Origin: Prevotella melaninogenica
Lineage (GTDB): Bacteria; Bacteroidota; Bacteroidia; Bacteroidales; Bacteroidaceae
NCBI RefSeq assembly: GCF_018127965.1
Contig: NZ_CP072349.1
Coordinates: 810,001-874,000, forward strand
Direction of reading: 5' to 3'
DNA length: 64,000 nt
Part shown: in pieces, positions 60,660 to 64,000 of the stretch
Layout: each line of letters opens with the position of its first letter
Position numbering within the stretch: position 1 is the stretch's first letter
Notes under the pieces: generated by a model
What the model saw: only the letters and a program-made list of their open reading frames with translations
What the model was told of the DNA's origin: nothing
The model's database searches: none
Program-made: the position numbers and the translations under genes

Positions 60660-60820
60660 ACGAACAGAATATCAACTAGTTATAAAGTAGTAACGTGAAA
60701 GGTGCTTAATTGGACTTCAAAAGGGCGTTAGTAAGAGTCTTAAAGGGCACCTTTTGCAAGTCAATTGGGCGTCTTTTGGAAGCCAAAAGAGCATGTGTTA
60801 GTATTGAACTGTATGAAAAT
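60660..60820. repeat. Dispersed repeat, copy 2
   Basis: Matches 44125-44290 in order: AGTTATAAAG, AAGGTGCTTA, TTCAAAAGGGCGTTAGTAAG, CCTTTTGCAAG, TTGGAAGCCAA. Lies in the gap between the patatin gene and the DUF4827 gene, which otherwise has no gene. Confidence 0.65.
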
Positions 60821-61089
60821 AGTTTACAAGTATCAATGAAATGAGAATAAGTTATTTATAGATTACGAATAGCGATAATATCTATTTGTCTATTATTGTG
60901 CAGTTATCCTCCTTTGTGAGACCAACTAATAAGAATTATACATATTGTGGTCTAATGACCGATTTGGGTTTAACAGAAGAACCAGAAAAAATAGGGACTC
61001 TAAGTGCTAAAACAACCACAAAGATTCTTTTTACAACCTACCTTAATATATTTTCTTACTTCTTATTTTCCCTTTCTAAATACTTTTCT

Positions 61090-61097
61090 TATCTTTG
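61090..61097 (+). promoter_or_regulatory. -7 element of the DUF4827 lipoprotein
   Basis: TATCTTTG 14 bases before the ATG at 61112, giving a very short leader. Confidence 0.6.
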
Positions 61098-61111
61098 CAC
61101 AACATATTAAA

Positions 61112-61762
61112 ATGAAAAAGCAAATGAAGAAGATAAATTTTCTCCTTGTTGTGTTAGCTGCAATGTTGGCGTTTAGTTCATGTAATAAGACTGAAACTTA
61201 TGCTGATCAGTTGGAGCGAGAGACAGAAGCGATTAACTCTTTTATAGTCAAGAAAGGTATAAAAGTAATTAGCGAAGAGCAGTTTGCAAAACAAGGGAAT
61301 ACTACAGATACAACGAAGAATCAGTATGTTCTTTTCCCAAATACTGGTGTTTACATGCAGATTGTTGAGAAAGGAACTGGCGAAGTAATTAAGAAAGGAG
61401 AGACTGCTACTGTTCTTTGTCGTTTTACAGAACGTAACCTTCTCAGAGACACTTTGCAGTTGTCTAATCAGTTCCTTATCTTTGGTCCTAAGGTTGACAA
61501 GATGTCTGTAACAAACACAAGTGGAACATACACCGCTTCATTTGACCCTACTTCCAGTGTGATGGCTGACATCTACAAGAGTACTTCTGTTCCAGCAGGT
61601 TGGTTGGTTCCAATGCCTTATATTGCTCTTGGTAGACTGGTAAATGCTTCATCTAAGTTGTCACACGTGAGACTTATCGTTCCTTCACAGCAGGGACAGC
61701 TTAATGCTTCAAAGGCAGTCTATCCTTGCTATTATGACCTTACTTTCCAGAGAGGTCTTTAA
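61112..61762 (+). CDS. DUF4827 lipoprotein
   Basis: 216 residues from the ATG at 61112 (MKKQMKKINFLLVVLAAMLA) with lipobox FSSC, so exported and lipidated. The mature part (YADQLERETEAINSFIVKKG, GVYMQIVEKGTGEVIKKGET, VPMPYIALGRLVN) resembles FKBP-like folds and matches DUF4827 of Bacteroidota. A longer frame starting at 61004 is discarded because the promoter at 61090 lies inside it. Transcribed toward glmM, 96 bases away. Confidence 0.85.
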   Translation: MKKQMKKINFLLVVLAAMLAFSSCNKTETYADQLERETEAINSFIVKKGIKVISEEQFAKQGNTTDTTKNQYVLFPNTGVYMQIVEKGTGEVIKKGETATVLCRFTERNLLRDTLQLSNQFLIFGPKVDKMSVTNTSGTYTASFDPTSSVMADIYKSTSVPAGWLVPMPYIALGRLVNASSKLSHVRLIVPSQQGQLNASKAVYPCYYDLTFQRGL

Positions 61763-61858
61763 TGAATGGTGAAGAAGGAAGAAGTAAAAAAGTAGAGCGA
61801 GAAAAATCAATAACGCAAGAGAACAATAAGGGGAATACCCTTCAAACATATTTTAAGT

Positions 61859-63250
61859 ATGACGCTTATTAAATCTATTTCCGGCATCCGTGGAACTATC
61901 GGAGGTCGTGCGGGGGATACACTGAACCCGCTGGATATCGTTAAATTCGTTTCAGCATACGCTACTTTCATTGCACGTAAGCACCCTGGAAAGAAGCTAA
62001 AAATTGTTGTTGGACGTGATGCACGTATTTCTGGTCCAATGGTTAAGAATGTTGTATGCGGTACGCTGATGGGTATTGGTGCAGATGTTGTGAACATTGG
62101 TTTGGCTACAACACCTACAACAGAGTTGGCTGTACGTATGAGTGGTGCAGATGGTGGTATCATTATCACTGCTTCTCACAATCCACGCCATTGGAATGCT
62201 TTAAAACTTCTGAATGAGGAGGGTGAATTCCTTACAGCAGCTGATGGTGCTGAGATCTTGGATATTGCAGAGCGTGAGGACTTCGTTTATGCAGATGTAG
62301 ATGGTTTGGGTAGTTATACTGATGACGATTCATTTGATGAGCGCCATATAGAAGAGGTGATGAACCTTGAATTGCTCGACCTTGAGGCTGTTAAGAAGCG
62401 TAAGTTCCGTGTCGTTGTTGATGCTATTAACTCTGTTGGTGGTGTTATCCTGCCTAAGTTACTCGACCGTTTGGGCGTTGAGTATAAGTTCTTGAATGGA
62501 GAAGCAACAGGTGACTTTGCTCACAATCCAGAGCCAATCGCAGCGAACCTCACAGGCATTATGGATGAGGTTGCTAAGGGTGGTTATGATTTGGGTATCG
62601 TTGTTGACCCTGATGTAGACCGTTTGGCATTCATTCAGGAGGATGGTAAGATGTATGGTGAGGAGTACACACTCGTCACAGTGGCAGACTATATCCTCGA
62701 GCATGTGAAGGGTAATACTGTTAGCAACCTCTCTTCTACTCGTGCTTTGCGTGATGTAACAGAGAAGCATGGCGGTAAGTATTATGCTTCTGCTGTTGGT
62801 GAGGTGAATGTTACCACAAAGATGAAGGAAGTCGGTGCTGTTATCGGTGGTGAAGGTAATGGTGGTGTTATCTATCCAGAAAGCCATTATGGCCGTGATG
62901 CCCTTGTTGGTATTGCGCTCTTCCTTAGCTCTTTGGCACAAAAAGGACTGAAGGCAAGCGAACTTCGCAAGACTTTCCCAGAGTATTTCATAGCAAAGAA
63001 TCGTATCGACCTTACTCCTGATACAGACGTTGATGCAATCCTTGTGCGTGTGAAAGAACTTTATGGACAGGAGAAGGATGTACAGGTAACTGATATAGAT
63101 GGTGTTAAGCTCGACTTCCCTGATGCTTGGGTTCATCTCCGTAAATCAAACACAGAGCCAATTATCCGTGTTTACAGTGAGGCTAACACAATGGAGGCTG
63201 CTGATGCATTAGGCAAGAAATTGATGCAGGTAGTTTACGATATGCAGTAA
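61859..63250 (+). CDS. glmM: Phosphoglucosamine mutase
   Basis: 463 residues. Converts glucosamine-6-P to glucosamine-1-P for cell wall and lipopolysaccharide precursors. Phosphoserine loop TASHNPRHWNALKLL, metal site VVDPDVDRLAFIQ, sugar loop GGEGNGGVIYPE and phosphate loop RKSNTEPIIRVY. Could be annotated as a general phosphohexomutase, but length and context favour GlmM of Bacteroidota. Confidence 0.88.
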   Translation: MTLIKSISGIRGTIGGRAGDTLNPLDIVKFVSAYATFIARKHPGKKLKIVVGRDARISGPMVKNVVCGTLMGIGADVVNIGLATTPTTELAVRMSGADGGIIITASHNPRHWNALKLLNEEGEFLTAADGAEILDIAEREDFVYADVDGLGSYTDDDSFDERHIEEVMNLELLDLEAVKKRKFRVVVDAINSVGGVILPKLLDRLGVEYKFLNGEATGDFAHNPEPIAANLTGIMDEVAKGGYDLGIVVDPDVDRLAFIQEDGKMYGEEYTLVTVADYILEHVKGNTVSNLSSTRALRDVTEKHGGKYYASAVGEVNVTTKMKEVGAVIGGEGNGGVIYPESHYGRDALVGIALFLSSLAQKGLKASELRKTFPEYFIAKNRIDLTPDTDVDAILVRVKELYGQEKDVQVTDIDGVKLDFPDAWVHLRKSNTEPIIRVYSEANTMEAADALGKKLMQVVYDMQ

Positions 63251-63275
63251 ACTTCACCTTGCGATATATAGAAGA

Positions 63276-63314
63276 AGAGGATACTTTGGAAATGTTCCGA
63301 AGTATCCTCTTTTT
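63276..63314 (+). terminator. Terminator of glmM
   Basis: 11-bp stem AGAGGATACTT with AAGTATCCTCT, extended inside by TGGAA/TTCCG-type pairs, then TTTTTC. Confidence 0.85.
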
Positions 63315-63429
63315 CATTGATAGCCTTATTGTTCCAGCTTTTAGCTCAGCTTTAGTATCTGAATCTGATGAGTTATAAAGTGTAAAGAAGTCTGATTTAT
63401 AATCCGATATATGCTCTTTCAATCTTGTG

Positions 63430-63829
63430 TTTAGCTACAACACAAGTTGTGTTTACTACGAACACGCCTCGTGCTGACATATAGCACGAAAGGAAAAATG
63501 CATATATTTTCCATGCGAAGATGGGGTATTAGACGTTTGAATATAATGAACTATAAGATTTAGTGTGAACTTCTCTTTGGAGAAACGTTGTATTGATGCG
63601 TGGAAGATAGAGCCTGCTGTGTAAGTGGGATTTTACTATTAAAGGTCAGTTGATCAACTCTTTTCATTTTTATGCTACTCTTTCGCAGGTTGTTGTCGAC
63701 CTCAATTGGAAAAATAAGTATTACTTTCTAATATTATTTATCGTCTTTTTACTTGCTTTTTTCCTATTTAATTTCTTACTTTGTAACGATAGTTACACTC
63801 TTGTATATGCGTAAACAATAGTAGGTAAG
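63430..63829. other. Intergenic region with dispersed repeat and promoter
   Basis: Repeat half-sites ACACGCCTCGTGCT and TAGCACGAAAGG near 63450-63492 resemble the repeats at 31692 and 49937. TTACTTTG at 63776-63783 is the likely -7 element of the following gene. No gene seen between. Confidence 0.5.
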
Positions 63830-64000
63830 ATGGATAAAACGAAGATTATTTGTACAATCTTAGGTATGATGACACTTCCTGTTGCAGCACAGACAGATTC
63901 TGTTTCAAAGAATGTTCTGCTGAAGGAGGTGGTTGTTGCAGGTGATATGGTAAAACGAGAGGTGGACTATATCAATTGTATTCCTACCCCAAAACAGCGG
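63830..64000 (+). CDS. Probable TonB-dependent outer-membrane protein, N-terminal fragment
   Basis: 57 codons to the window edge: signal peptide MDKTKIICTILGMMTLPVAA, mature start QTDSVSKN, then LLKEVVVAGDMVKREVDYIN. The KEVVVxG stretch after a short mature leader is typical of the start of TonB-dependent receptors or related barrels in Bacteroidota. The rest is outside the window. Confidence 0.55.
   Translation, partial: MDKTKIICTILGMMTLPVAAQTDSVSKNVLLKEVVVAGDMVKREVDYINCIPTPKQR

Noticed and set aside
60886..61110. 74-codon frame before the DUF4827 gene
   Set aside because: Overlaps the promoter of that gene and has no support.

Overview
The window comes from a Bacteroidota chromosome, most likely an oral Prevotella. 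Evidence: nearly every transcription unit starts at a TAnnTTTG -7 element, often with TTTG 19-20 bases upstream; there are no strong Shine-Dalgarno sites; and the housekeeping genes (two-subunit pyrK/pyrD, a vor/kor 2-oxoacid:ferredoxin oxidoreductase, DUF4827 lipoprotein, HsdR_N gene beside holA, aguA/aguB) are typical of the group. The genus is an inference.

Bases 1 to about 30070 are the right part of a siphovirus-type prophage integrated at the 3' end of a tRNA-Arg(CCG) gene (30071-30144, minus strand). The left end lies outside the window. From right to left it holds: integrase (28724-29923); a first immunity module (about 25548-28494: Rha antirepressor, small proteins, DUF2693 protein, divergent Xre repressor); a long leftward late operon starting at about 25463 (ASCH protein, four small basic MARK proteins, PAPS-reductase-family protein, ParB-like protein, small and large terminase, portal, scaffold, decoration, capsid, connectors, tail tube, tail chaperones G/GT with a -1 frameshift signal, tape measure, distal tail protein); then a second, paralogous immunity module (2439-5482) with rightward moron genes (5530-8279); then the tail/endopeptidase-like gene that runs off the left edge. 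The second module therefore sits inside the tail gene cluster.

The two immunity modules are the most interesting part. Each has a divergent repressor promoter region with four direct operator repeats spaced 32, 37 and 32 bases. The spacing is the same but the operator sequence differs, and the repressors differ mainly in the recognition helix. Each antirepressor gene is preceded by a leader that can fold into two hairpins with complementary 9-base loops. The hairpin stems and loops differ between copies but keep pairing, while the connecting sequence is identical. I read this as two duplicated control circuits that have been made independent of each other. The left-module antirepressors (KilA-N and BRO-N) are each split by a single -1 frameshift.

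Bases 30145-64000 are ordinary chromosome: frameshifted asnA; agmatine deiminase and N-carbamoylputrescine amidase (putrescine synthesis); a small transcribed sORF locus; a CD225/DUF2752/TM2 membrane trio; cyclophilin; DjlA-like co-chaperone; HsdR_N protein and holA driven by face-to-face promoters; an Xre regulator; pyrK-pyrD; ffh; folD; a five-gene vor/kor operon; an OmpA-family porin; acyl-ACP thioesterase; recQ and recJ; a C1 peptidase; Xaa-Pro aminopeptidase; patatin phospholipase; a DUF4827 lipoprotein; glmM; and the start of a probable TonB-dependent outer-membrane protein. Intergenic spaces carry strong hairpin terminators and at least two families of dispersed repeats. I found no CRISPR array, rRNA or insertion sequence.
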